The translations under genes were made by a program, and so were the position numbers. A DNA stretch of 64,000 nt from Hydractinia symbiolongicarpus (lineage: Eukaryota; Cnidaria; Hydrozoa; Anthoathecata; Hydractiniidae), in NCBI RefSeq assembly GCF_029227915.1, contig NC_079878.1, positions 27,555,501-27,619,500 on the forward strand. Reading direction: 5' to 3'. Positions 38,824 to 50,965 of the stretch are shown in pieces; position 1 is the first letter of the stretch; the number at the start of each line of letters is the position of its first letter. Below the pieces are notes generated by a model. It saw nothing but the letters and a program-made list of their open reading frames with translations, searched no databases and was not told the origin of the DNA.

Positions 38824-41309
38824 CGATTACACTGGGCGCTGTGGTAGCGCTTCATTTAAAAATTTAGATAAATAAGTCATTTTTTACTGTGGGACCAATC
38901 CTAGCCGTTATCGCGCGCTGAGGAAATAGAGACATTTTCAAAAACTACATTTCATTGACTTTCTAACGGTGTCAGTCCGTTAAAGTTACAACGGTTGCGT
39001 CACATATTCGTCCCCACATGTATTTAGTGATATTTTTCCGATATTACTAAGTTATATCGTTTTTAACAGTGAAACGTTTGACTGTGGAACTTAATTGAAC
39101 TAACTTTGGACTGTGACCTTATAAGTGTGATAAGTGAGCCAACTGGACTCGAAGAAATATCATTCTTCTTAATTTGATATGATTGCCGGAACTCAGCGAT
39201 TACACTGGGCGCTGTGGTAGCGCTTGATTTAAAAATTTAAATAAATAAGTCATGTTCTACTGTGGGACCAATCCTAGCCGTTATCGCATGCTGAAGAAGT
39301 AGAGACAGTTTTAAAAACTCCATTTCATTGACTCTCTAACGGTATAAGTCCGATCCAATTACAACGGTTCCGTCACATATTCGTACCATCATGTACTTAA
39401 CGATATTTTTCTCATATTACTAGGCTGCATCGCTTTTAACAGTAAACCGATTGACTGTGGGACTTAATTGAACTAATTTTTGACTTTGACCTTTTAAATG
39501 AGATAAATGAGACAATTGGGCTCCAAGAAAAAACATTCTTCCTAATTTGACATGATTGCTTGAACTCAGCAGTTACACTGGGCGCTGTGGCAGCGCTTTA
39601 CTAAAAAATTTAGATAAAAAAGTCCTTTTTGTACTGTGGGACAAATCCTAGTCGTTATTGCGCGCTGAAAAAATAGGGACAGTTTTAAAAACTCCATTTC
39701 ATTGACCTTCTAACGGTATCAGTCCATTCCAATTACAACGGTTCCGTTACATATTCGTACCATCATGTACTTAACGATATTTTTGTCACATTACTAGGTT
39801 GCATCGCTTTTAACAGTAAACCGATTGACTGTGGGACTTAATTGAACTAGTTTTTGACTTTGACCTTATAAATGAGATAAATGAGACAATTGGGCTCCAA
39901 GAAAAAACATTCTTCTTAATTTGACATGATTGCTTGAACTCAGCAGTTACACTGGGCGCTGTGGCAGCGCTTTACTAAAAAATTTAGATAAAAAAGTCCT
40001 TTTTGTACTGTAGGACAAATCCTAGTCGTTATCGCGCGCTGAAGAAATAGAGACAGTTTCAAAAACTCCATTTCATTGTCTTTTCAACGGTATCAGTCCG
40101 ATCCAATTACAACGGTTCCGTCACATATTAGTACCATCATGTACTTAACGATATTTTTCTCATATTACTAGGTTGCATCGCTTTTAACAGTGAAACGATT
40201 GACGGTGGGACTTAATTGAACTGATTTTTGACTTTGACCTTATAAATGTGATAAATAAGCCAATTGCATTCCAAGAAATAACATTCTTTTTAACTCGACA
40301 TGATTCCCGGAATTCAGCCATTACACTGAACACTGTGGCAGCGCTTCATTTAAAAATTTAGATAAATAAGTCATTTTTTACTGTGGGACCAATCCTAGCC
40401 GTTATCGGGAGCTGAAGAAATAGAGACAGTTTCAAAAACTACATTTCAATGACTTTCTAACGATATCAGTCCGTTTGAGTTACAACGGTTGCGACACATA
40501 TTCGTACCAACATGTATGTGGCGATATTTATCTAATATTACTAGGTTGCATCATCGCTTTTAACAGTGAAACGATTGACTCTGGGACTTAAATGAACTGA
40601 TTCTGGACTGTGACCTTTTAAATGTTATAAATGAGCAAATTGGAATCCAAGGAATAAAATTCTTTTTAACCTGACATGATTCCTTGGATTCAGCGATTAC
40701 AATAGACTCTGTGGTAGCGCTTTATTTAAAAATTTTGATAAATAAGTCTTTTTTTACTGTGGAACCAATCCTGGCCGTTAGCACGCGCTGAAGAAATAGA
40801 GACATTTTCAAAAACTACATTTCAAAGAAATTCTAACGGTATCAGTCCGTTTGAATTACAACGGTTGCGTCACATATTTTTCCCCACATGTGTTTAGGGA
40901 TATTTTTCTGATAATACTAGGTTGCATTGCTTTTAACAGTGACACGATTGACTGTGGGACTTAATATAACTGATTTTGGACTTTTACTTTAGGAATGTGA
41001 TAAATGAGACAATTGAACTCCAAGAGAAAACATTCTTCTTAATTTGACATGATTCCTGTAATTTAGCGATGATAATAGGCTCTGTGGTAGGGCTTTATTT
41101 ACAAATTTTGATAAATAAGCCTTTTTTTACTGTGGGACCAATCCTGGCCGTTAGCACGCGCTGAAGAAATAGAGACATTTTCAAAAACTACATTTTATTG
41201 ACTTTCTAACGGTGTCAGTCCGTTTAAGTTACAACGGTTGCGTCACATATTCGTACCAACATGTATATAGCGATATTTATCTGATACTACTAGGTTGCAT
41301 CGCTCTTAA
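38824..41309. repeat. A/B-type monomers, 2615-bp-offset segment and empty transposon site
   Basis: From about 38970 to 40180 the sequence recurs at 41585-42795 (offset 2615 bp, seven monomers), including the CGTTAAAGTTACAACGG and TAAACCGATTG variants. At 41306-41309 lies a TTAA within CGCTCTTAATAGTG. This is the same local sequence that holds the transposon at 44293, so it is a paralogous empty site. The type B monomers here read GGGCGCTGTGGCAGCGC, a longer GCGC hairpin than elsewhere. Confidence 0.8.
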
Positions 41310-44296
41310 TAGTGAAATGATTGACTGTGGGACTCAACTGAACTAATTCTGCACTGTGACCTTTTAAATGTGATAAATGAGCCAATTGGACTCCAAGGAA
41401 TAACATTCTTTTTAATCTGACATGATTCCTTGGATTCAGCGATTACAATAGGCTCTGTGGTAGCGCTTTATTAAAAAATTTTATAAATAAGTCTTTTTTT
41501 AATGTGGGACCAATCCTAGCCGTTATCGCGCGCTGAGGAGGTAGAAACATTTTCAAAAACTACATTTCATTGACTTTTTAACAATGTCAGTCCGTTAAAG
41601 TTACAACGGTTGCGTCACATATTCGTCCCCACATGTATTTAGTGATATTTTTCCGATATTACTAAGTTATATCGTTTTTAACAGTGAAACGTTTGACTGT
41701 GGAACTTAATTGAACTAACTTTGGACTGTGACCTTATAAGTGTGATAAGTGAGCCAACTGGACTCGAAGAAATATCATTCTTCTTAATTTGATATGATTG
41801 CCGGAACTCAGCGATTACACTGGGCGCTGTGGTAGCGCTTCATTTAAAAATTTAAATAAATAAGTCATGTTCTACTGTGGGACCAATCCTAGCCGTTATC
41901 GCATGCTGAAGAAGTAGAGACAGTTTTAAAAACTCCAATTCATTGACTCTCTAACGGTATAAGTCCGATCCAATTACAACGGTTCCGTCACATATTCGTA
42001 CCATCATGTACTTAACGATATTTTTCTCATATTACTAGGCTGCATCGCTTTTAACAGTAAACCGATTGACTGTGGGACTTAATTGAACTAATTTTTGACT
42101 TTGACCTTTTAAATGAGATAAATGAGACAATTGGGCTCCAAGAAAAAACATTCTTCCTAATTTGACATGATTGCTTGAACTCAGCAGTTACACTGGGCGC
42201 TGTGGCAGCGCTTTACTAAAAAATTTAGATAAAAAAGTCCTTTTTGTACTGTGGGACAAATCCTAGTCGTTATCGCGCGCTTAAAAAATAGAGACAGTTT
42301 CAAAAACTCCATTTCATTGACCTTCTAACGGTATCAGTCCAATCCAATTACAACGGTTCCGTTACATATTCGTACCATCATGTACTTAACGATATTTTTG
42401 TCACATTACTAGGTTGCATCGCTTTTAACAGTAAACCGATTGACTGTGGGACTTAATTGAACTAATTTTTGACTTTGACCTTATAAATGAGATAAATGAG
42501 ACAATTGGGCTCCAAGAAAAAACATTCTTTTTAATTTGACATGATTGCTTGAACTCAGCAGTTACACTGGGCGCTGTGGCAGCGCTTTACTAAAAAATTT
42601 AGATAAAAAAGTTTTTTTTGTACTGTAGGACAAATCCTAGTCGTTATCGCGCGCTGAAGAAATAGAGACAGTTTCAAAAACTCCATTTCATCGACTTTTC
42701 AACGGTATCAGTCCGATCCAATTACAACGGTTCCGTCACATATTAGTACCATCATGTACTTAACGATATTTTTCTCATATTACTAGGCTGCATCGCTTTT
42801 AACAGTAAACCGATTGACGGTGGGACTTAATTGAACTGATTTTTGACTTTGACCTTTTAAATGAGATAAATGAGACAATTGGGCTCCAAGAAAAAACATT
42901 CTTCCTAATTTGACATGATTGCTTGAACTCAGCAGTTACACTGGGCGCTGTGGCAGCGCTTTACTAAAAAATTTAGATAAAAAAGTCCTTTTTGTACTGT
43001 GGGACAAATCCTAGTCGTTATCGCGCGCTTAAAAAATAGAGACAGTTTCAAAAACTCCATTTCATTGACCTTCTAACGGTATCAGTCCAATCCAATTACA
43101 ACGGTTCCGTTACATATTCGTACCATCATGTACTTAACGATATTTTTGTCACATTACTAGGTTGCATCGCTTTTAACAGTAAACCGATTGACTGTGGGAC
43201 TTAATTGAACTAATTTTTGACTTTGACCTTATAAATGAGATAAATGAGACAATTGGGCTCCAAGAAAAAACATTCTTCTTAATTTGACATGATTGCCTGA
43301 ACTCAGCAGTTACACTGGGCGCTGTGGCAGCGCTTTACTAAAAAATTTAGATAAAAAAGTCCTTTTTGTACTGTAGGACAAATCCTAGTCGTTATCGCGC
43401 GCTGAAGAAATAGAGACAGTTTCAAAAACTCCATTTCATTGACTTTTCAACGGTATCAGTCCGATCCAATTACAACGGTTCCGTCACATATTAGTACCAT
43501 CATGTACTTAACGATATTTTTCTCATATTACTAGGTTGCATCGCTTTTAACAGTGAAACGATTGACGGTGGGACTTAATTGAACTGATTTTTGACTTTGA
43601 CCTTATAAATGTGATAAATAAGCCAATTGCATTCCAAGAAATAACATTCTTTTTAACTCGACATGACTCCCGGAATTCAGCCATTACACTGGACACTGTG
43701 GCAGCGCTTCATTTAAAAATTTAGATAAATAAGTCATTTTTTACTGTGGGACCAATCCTAGCCGTTATCGGGGGCTGAAGAAATAGAGACAGTTTCAAAA
43801 ACTACATTTCAAAGAAATTCTAACGGTATCAGTCCGTTTGAATTACAATGGTTGCGTCACATATTTTTCCCCACATGTGTTTAGGGATATTTTTCTGATA
43901 ATACTAGGTTGCATTGCTTTTAACAGTGACACGATTGACTGTGGGACTTAATATAACTGATTTTGGACTTTTACTTTAGGAATGTGATAAATGAGACAAT
44001 TGAACTCCAAAAGAAAACATTCTTCTTAATTTGACATGATTCCTGTAATTTAGCGATGATAATAGGCTCTGTGGTAGGGCTTTATTTACAAATTTTTATA
44101 AATAAGCCTTTTTTTACTGTGGGACCAATCCTGCCCGTTAGCACGCGCTGAAGAAATAGAGACATTTTCAAAAACTACATTTTATTGACTTTCTAACGGT
44201 GTCAGTCCGTTTAAGTTACAACGGTTGCGTCACATATTCGTACCAACATGTATATAGCGATATTTATCTGATACTACTAGGTTGCATCGCTCTTAA
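41310..44296. repeat. 8-monomer segment upstream of the transposon
   Basis: This segment matches 45038 onward at an offset of 3728. Subtracting the 737-bp element and its 4-bp target duplication gives a true satellite period of 2987 bp, or eight monomers. The match holds to about 43812; beyond it this copy lacks one monomer (GTGGCAGCCCG type) that is present at 47540-47916. Inside, a 748-bp dimer is repeated (42123 and 42871 share TGAGACAATTGGGCTCCAAG). Confidence 0.82.
44293..44296. other. Left TTAA target-site duplication
   Basis: TTAA follows CGCTC in the satellite monomer and directly precedes the left inverted repeat. In the empty paralogues the same TTAA occurs once. Confidence 0.92.
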
Positions 44297-44313
44297 CCCT
44301 ATTCGGTCCGGGG
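44297..44313 (+). repeat. Left terminal inverted repeat, 17 bp
   Basis: CCCTATTCGGTCCGGGG is a perfect inverted match of 45017-45033. It merges into a run of eight Gs (44310-44317). Confidence 0.95.
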
Positions 44314-44315
44314 GG

Positions 44316-44328
44316 GGCGGATTCCGCC
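44316..44328. repeat. Left subterminal palindrome
   Basis: GGCGGATTCCGCC is a 6+1+6 perfect palindrome 19 bp in from the left end. Its complement occurs in the right palindrome at 44975-44987, so it also acts as a subterminal inverted repeat. It could be a transposase-binding or cruciform-forming site; this is inference. Confidence 0.8.
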
Positions 44329-44646
44329 TGACGGTTTTTTTTTAATAACTCCTGATTGCTTTGTTATATGGCTATGATACTTACTGAGTTTCAACATTTG
44401 TCTATTAGACACCTGCATGCTAATTTTTTAGGTCCTATACCTTTCAGAGGCTTTGATATTGGCCATTACTCGAAACTACCCCTAAAAATCTCTATGAAAT
44501 CCTTATAATGGGGAAAATATAATAAATCCTGTTAGGATTATCCTTAGAACTTGAAACTTGCAACACAACTTTGTTTCATCAAGAAGAATCATTTGGAATA
44601 ATTTGAACACGTGACTAATCTGATTTCCCGATTTTGTCGGATTTTA

Positions 44647-44677
44647 CCCGAAAATCGGAAAAAAACGGATTTTCGGG
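44647..44677. repeat. Internal inverted repeat of the element
   Basis: CCCGAAAATC (44647-44656) and GATTTTCGGG (44668-44677) form a perfect 10-bp stem with an 11-nt A-rich loop. Related CGATTTT/CGGATTTT words lie just upstream, so the stretch looks like decayed short repeats. Confidence 0.7.
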
Positions 44678-44845
44678 CAATTTTTGGCAATGTTTCATCC
44701 GATCCATGTAAAAACCGGAAGATATGTTAAATAACTTTTATTTAGCTTTCAGAAACTTCAAACAGAATGTAAAAATTCACTCTAGAACAAAAGTAATTAT
44801 ATTTTAAGCAGATAGTGGCATTTTTAACAATTTTCAAGCTTTTGA

Positions 44846-44853
44846 TGACGTCA
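44846..44853. promoter_or_regulatory. Possible CRE-like site in the element
   Basis: The 8-bp palindrome TGACGTCA matches the consensus site for CREB/ATF-type bZIP factors. A second TGACG follows (about 44874). Eight bases can occur by chance, and no gene or start site is visible nearby, so this is a motif match only. Confidence 0.3.
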
Positions 44854-44968
44854 CAGAAAATGTGCTGACGCAAGCAAATTTTTTTTGGCGCCATTTTGTT
44901 CCTTTTATGACGTACTATAAGTATGCCAAGTTTGATTCAATTTGAACAACCCTATGAAAAGTTATTGA

Positions 44969-44993
44969 GGGGGGGGCGGAATCCGCCCCCCCC
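44969..44993. repeat. Right subterminal G/C palindrome
   Basis: This is a perfect 12+1+12 palindrome. Eight Gs then CGGA pair across a single central A with TCCG and eight Cs; the C run extends to 44995. It lies 40 bp inside the right end. The G8 and C10 runs could form a hairpin and are likely sequencing-length hot spots. Confidence 0.85.
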
Positions 44994-45016
44994 CCGGTCA
45001 TAGTATGTTCGAAAAA

Positions 45017-45033
45017 CCCCGGACCGAATAGGG
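45017..45033 (-). repeat. Right terminal inverted repeat, 17 bp
   Basis: This is the exact complement of the left end, preceded by an A run (45012-45016). Confidence 0.95.
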
Positions 45034-45037
45034 TTAA
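45034..45037. other. Right TTAA target-site duplication
   Basis: TTAA directly follows the right inverted repeat and is continued by TAGTGAAATGATTG, the normal downstream satellite sequence. Confidence 0.92.
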
Positions 45038-45477
45038 TAGTGAAATGATTGACTGTGGGACTCAACTGAACTAATTCTGCACTGTGACCTTTTAAATGTG
45101 ATAAATGAGCCAATTGGACTCCAAGGAATAACATTCTTTTTAATCTGACATGATTCCTTGGATTCAGCGATTACAATAGGCTCTGTGGTAGCGCTTTATT
45201 AAAAAATTTTATAAATAAGTCTTTTTTTAATGTGGGACCAATCCTAGCCGTTATCGCGCGCTGAGGAGGTAGAAACATTTTCAAAAACTACATTTCATTG
45301 ACTTTTTAACAATGTCAGTCCGTTAAAGTTACAACGGTTGCGTCACATATTCGTCCCCACATGTATTTAGTGATATTTTTCCGATATTACTAAGTTATAT
45401 CGTTTTTAACAGTGAAACGTTTGACTGTGGAACTTAATTGAACTAACTTTGGACTGTGACCTTATAAGTGTGATAAG
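45034..45477. repeat. Satellite between transposon and 15-monomer HOR
   Basis: Satellite resumes immediately at the right TTAA, in the middle of the same monomer that was interrupted at 44296, and runs on as a copy of 41310 onward. The monomer is a type whose body ends in CAACTGAACTAATTCTGCAC. The next monomer starts CGATTACAATAGGCTCTG (type C). Confidence 0.85.
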
Positions 45478-48400
45478 TGAGCCAACTGGACTCGAAGAAA
45501 TATCATTCTTCTTAATTTGATATGATTGCCGGAACTCAGCGATTACACTGGGCGCTGTGGTAGCGCTTCATTTAAAAATTTAAATAAATAAGTCATGTTC
45601 TACTGTGGGACCAATCCTAGCCGTTATCGCATGCTGAAGAAGTAGAGACAGTTTTAAAAACTCCATTTCATTGACTCTCTAACGGTATAAGTCCGATCCA
45701 ATTACAACGGTTCCGTCACATATTCGTACCATCATGTACTTAACGATATTTTTCTCATATTACTAGGCTGCATCGCTTTTAACAGTAAACCGATTGACTG
45801 TGGGACTTAATTGAACTAATTTTTGACTTTGACCTTTTAAATGAGATAAATGAGACAATTGGGCTGCAAGAAAAAACATTCTTCCTAATTTGACATGATT
45901 GCTTGAACTCAGCAGTTACACTGGGCGCTGTGGCAGCGCTTTACTAAAAAATTTAGATAAAAAATTCCTTTTTGTACTGTGGGACAAATCCTAGTCGTTA
46001 TCGCGCGCTTAAAAAATAGAGACAGTTTCAAAAACTCCATTTCATTGACCTTCTAACGGTATCAGTCCAATCCAATTACAACGGTTCCGTTACATATTCG
46101 TACCATCATGTACTTAACGATATTTTTGTCACATTACTAGGTTGCATCGCTTTTAACAGTAAACCGATTGACTGTGGGACTTAATTGAACTAATTTTTGA
46201 CTTTGACCTTATAAATGAGATAAATGAGACAATTGGGCTCCAAGAAAAAACATTCTTTTTAATTTGACATGATTGCTTGAACTCAGCAGTTACACTGGGC
46301 GCTGTGGCAGCGCTTTACTAAAAAATTTAGATAAAAAAGTCTTTTTTGTACTGTAGGACAAATCCTAGTCGTTATCGCGCGCTGAAGAAATAGAGACAGT
46401 TTCAAAAACTCCATTTCATTGACTTTTCAACGGTATCAGTCCGATCCAATTACAACGGTTCCGTCACATATTAGTACCATCATGTACTTAACGATATTTT
46501 TCTCATATTACTAGGCTGCATCGCTTTTAACAGTAAACCGATTGACGGTGGGACTTAATTGAACTGATTTTTGACTTTGACCTTTTAAATGAGATAAATG
46601 AGACAATTGGGCTCCAAGAAAAAACATTCTTCCTAATTTGACATGATTGCTTGAACTCAGCAGTTACACTGGGCGCTGTGGCAGCGCTTTACTAAAAAAT
46701 TTAGATAAAAAAGTCCTTTTTGTACTGTGGGACAAATCCTAGTCGTTATCGCGCGCTTAAAAAATAGAGACAGTTTCAAAAACTCCATTTCATTGACCTT
46801 CTAACGGTATCAGTCCAATCCAATTACAACGGTTCCGTTACATATTCGTACCATCATGTACTTAACGATATTTTTGTCACATTACTAGGTTGCATCGCTT
46901 TTAACAGTAAACCGATTGACTGTGGGACTTAATTGAACTAATTTTTGACTTTGACCTTATAAATGAGATAAATGAGACAATTGGGCTCCAAGAAAAAACA
47001 TTCTTCTTAATTTGACATGATTGCTTGAACTCAGCAGTTACACTGGGCGCTGTGGCAGCGCTTTACTAAAAAATTTAGATGAAAAAGTCCTTTTTGTACT
47101 GTAGGACAAATCCTAGTCGTTATCGCGCGCTGAAGAAATAGAGACAGTTTCAAAAACTCCATTTCATTGACTTTTCAACGGTATCAGTCCGATCCAATTA
47201 CAACGGTTCCGTCACATATTAGTACCATCATGTACTTAACGATATTTTTCTCATATTACTAGGTTGCATCGCTTTTAACAGTGAAACGATTGACAGTGGG
47301 ACTTAATTGAACTGATTTTTGACTTTGACCTTATAAATGTGATAAATAAGCCAATTGCATTCCAAGAAATAACATTCTTTTTAACTCGACATGACTCCCG
47401 GAATTCAGCCATTACACTGGACACTGTGGCAGCGCTTCATTTAAAAATTTAGATAAATAAGTCATTTTTTACTGTGGGACCAATCCTAGCCGTTATCGGG
47501 GGCTGAAGAAATAGAGACAGTTTCAAAAACTACATTTCATTGACCTTTTAACGGTGGCAGCCCGTTTAAGTTACAACGGTTGCGACACATATTCGTACCA
47601 ACATGTATGTGGCGATATTTATCTAATATTACTAGGTTGCATCATCGCTTTTAACAGTGAAACGATTGACTCTGGGACTTAAATGAACTGATTCTGGACT
47701 GTGACCTTTTAAATGTTATAAATGAGCAAATTGGACTCCAAGGAATAAAATTCTTTTTTACCTGACATGATTCCTTGGATTCAGCGATTATAATAGACTT
47801 TGTGGTAGCGCTTTATTTAAAAATTTTGATAAATAAGTCTTTTTTTACTGTGGAACAAATCCTGGCCGTTAGCACGCGCTGAAGAAATAGAGACATTTTC
47901 AAAAACTACATTTCAAAGAAATTCTAACGGTATCAGTCCGTTTGAATTACAACGGTTGCGTCACATATTCTTCCCCACATGTGTTTAGGGATATTTTTCT
48001 GATAATACTAGGATGCATTGCTTTTAACAGTGACACGATTGACTGTGGGACTTTATATAACTGATTTTGGACATTTACTTTAGGAATGTGATAAATGAGA
48101 CAATTGAAATCCAAGAGAAAACATTCTTCTTAATTTGACATGATTCCTGTAATTTAGCGATGATAATAGGCTCTGTGGTAGCGCTTTATTTACAAATTTT
48201 GATAAATAAGCCTTTTTTTACTGTGGGACCAATCCTGGCCGTTAGCACGCGCTGAAGAAATAGAGACATTTTCAAAAACTACATTTTATTGACTTTCTAA
48301 CGGTGTCAGTCCGTTTAAGTTACAACGGTTGCGTCACATATTCGTACCAACATGTATATAGCGATATTTATCTGATACTACTAGGTTGCATCGCTCTTAA

Positions 48401-50965
48401 TAGTGAAATGATTGACTGTGGGACTCAACTGAACTAATTCTGCACTGTGACCTTTTAAATGTGATAAATGAGCCAATTGGACTCCAAGGAATAACATTCT
48501 TTTTAATCTGACATGATTCCTTGGATTCAGCGATTACAATAGGCTCTGTGGTAGCGCTTTATTAAAAATTTTTATAAATAAGTCTTTTTTTAATGTGGGA
48601 CCAATCCTAGCCGTTATCGCGCGCTGAGGAGGTAGAAACATTTTCAAAAACTACATTTCATTGACTTTTTAACAATGTCAGTCCGTTTGAGTTACAACGG
48701 TTGCGTCACATATTCTTCCCCACATGTGTTTAGGGATATTTTTCTGATAATACTAGGTTGCATTGCTTTTAACAGTGAAACGATTGACTGTGGGACTTAA
48801 TTGAACAGATTTTTGACTTTGACCTTATAAATGTGATAAATGAGCCGACTGGACTCGAAGAAATAGCATTCTTTCTAATTTGACATGATTGACAGAACTC
48901 AGTGATTACTATTATTATTATTGTTATTATTTTTATTTAGTTCGATCCAATTACAACGGTTCCGTCACATAATCGTACCATCACGTACTTAACGATATTT
49001 TTCTCATATTACTAGGTTGCATCGCTTTTAACAGTGAACCGATTGATTGTGGGACTTAATTGAACTAACTTTGGACTGTGACCTTATAAATGTGATAAGT
49101 GAGCCAACTGGACTCGAAGAAGTATCATTCTTCTTAATTTGATATGATTGCCGGAACTCAGCGATTACACTGGGCGCTGTGGTAGCGCTTCATTTAAAAA
49201 TTTAGATAAATAAGTCATTTTTTACTGTGGGACCAATCCTAGCCGTTATCGCGCGCTGAGGAAATAGAGACATTTTCAAAAACTACATTTCATTGACTTT
49301 CTAACGGTGTCAGTCCGTTAAAGTTACAACGGTTGCGTCACATATTCGTCCCCACATGTATTTAGTGATATTTTTCCGATATTACTAAGTTATATCGTTT
49401 TTAACAGTGAAACGTTTGACTGTGGAACTTAATTGAACTAACTTTGGACTGTGACCTTATAAGTGTGATAAGTGAGCCAACTGGACTCGAAGAAATATCA
49501 TTCTTCTTAATTTGATATGATTGCCGGAACTCAGCGATTACACTGGGCGCTGTGGTAGCGCTTGATTTAAAAATTTAAATAAATAAGTCATGTTCTACTG
49601 TGGGACCAATCCTAGCCGTTATCGCATGCTGAAGAAGTAGAAGCAGTTTTAAAAACTCCATTTCATTGACTCTCTAACGGTATAAGTCCGATCCAATTAC
49701 AACGGTTCCGTCACATATTCGTACCATCATGTACTTAACGATATTTTTCTCATATTACTAGGCTGCATCGCTTTTAACAGTAAACCGATTGACTGTGGGA
49801 CTTAATTGAACTAATTTTTGACTTTGACCTTTTAAATGAGATAAATGAGACAATTGGGCTCCAAGAAAAAACATTTTTCCTAATTTGACATGATTGCTTG
49901 AACTCAGCAGTTACACTGGGCGCTGTGGCAGCGCTTTACTAAAAAATTTAGATAAAAAAGTCCTTTTTGTACTGTAGGACAAATCCTAGTCGTTATCGCG
50001 CGCTGAAGAAATAGAGACAGTTTCAAAAACTCCATTTCATTGACTTTTCAACGGTATCAGTCCGATCCAATTACAACGGTTCCGTCACATATTAGTACCA
50101 TCATGTACTTAACGATATTTTTCTCATATTACTAGGTTGCATCGCTTTTAACAGTGAAACGATTGACGGTGGGACTTAATTGAACTGATTTTTGACTTTG
50201 ACCTTATAAATGTGATAAATAAGCCAATTGCATTCCAAGAAATAACATTCTTTTTAACTGGACATGATTCCCGGAATTCAGCCATTACACAGGACACTGT
50301 GGCAGCGCTTCATTTAAAAATTTAGATAAATAAGTCATTTTTTACTGTGGGACCAATCCTAGCCGTTATCGGGAGCTGAAGAAATAGAGACAGTTTCAAA
50401 AACTACATTTCAATGACTTTCTAACGATATCAGTCCGTTTGAGTTACAACGGTTGCGTCACATATTCGTCCCCACATGTATTTAGTGATATTTTTCCGAT
50501 ATTACAAAGTTATATCGTTTTTAACAGTGAAACGATTGACTGTGGAACTTAATTGAACTAACTTTAGACTGTGACCTTATAAATGTGATAAGTGAGCCAA
50601 CTGGACTCAAAGAAATAACATTCTTCTTATTTTGACAAGATTGCTGGAACTCAGCAATTACACTGGGCGCTGTGGTAGCGCTTCATTAAAAAAATTTAAC
50701 TAAATAAGTCATTTTTTACTGTGGGACAAATCCTAGCCGTTATCGCACGCTGAAGAAGTAGGGACAGTTTCAAAAACTCCATTTCATTGACTTTTTAACG
50801 GCATCAGTCCGTTTCAATTACAACGGTTCTGTTACATATTCGTACCATCATGTACTTAAAAATATTTTTCTCATATTACTAGGTTACATCGCTTTCTACA
50901 GTGAACCGATTAACTGTGGGACTTAATTGAACTGATTTTTGACTTTGACCTTATAAATGTGATCA
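45478..50965. repeat. 15-monomer HOR (5488 bp), copy 1
   Basis: Fifteen monomers (one the 259-bp ATT monomer) recur at an offset of 5488 bp. Paired markers include TTATCGGGGG at 47493/52981, the TTAA empty site at 48397/53885 and the ATT tract at 48909/54397. Differences between copies are few: AGTAGAAGCAG near 49640 against AGTAGAAACAG near 55128; GAAATCC against GAACTCC near 48110/53598. At the left boundary, 45478-45640, the copies are a little more diverged and one base out of register. Confidence 0.88.
48903..49161. repeat. ATT-microsatellite monomer, copy 2
   Basis: The 259-bp truncated monomer has the ATT tract at about 48909-48938 and the same breakpoints as 38565-38823. It differs by CACGTACTTAACG near 48983, where copy 1 has CATGTACTTAACG; that change is shared with the 54391 copy. 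Confidence 0.92.

Larger units (their letters stand above)
44297..45033. mobile_element. Non-autonomous piggyBac-like element (TTAA target, 737 bp)
   Basis: The only non-satellite sequence in the window. It is bounded by perfect 17-bp terminal inverted repeats, CCCTATTCGGTCCGGGG at 44297-44313 and its complement at 45017-45033. It is flanked by TTAA on both sides (44293-44296 and 45034-45037). Removing element plus one TTAA restores CGCTCTTAATAGTG exactly as in the empty copies at 41306, 48397 and 53885. TTAA targets and CCC-starting ends are characteristic of the piggyBac superfamily. There is no open reading frame of transposase size, so it would depend on an enzyme encoded elsewhere. The interior is AT-rich with no satellite similarity. 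Near each end lies a G/C-rich palindrome. The superfamily call rests on target site and termini only. A 60-codon frame at 44952-45134 crosses the right end and is not a gene. Confidence 0.88.

Noticed and set aside
44297-45033. Retrotransposon or SINE identity for the insert
   Set aside because: There is no poly-A tail at an end, no long terminal repeats and no variable-length target duplication. Perfect inverted ends and TTAA indicate a cut-and-paste DNA element.
44952-45134. 60-codon minus-strand frame across the right end of the transposon
   Set aside because: It joins element end and satellite, so it cannot predate the insertion, and it is mostly G/C run and repeat.
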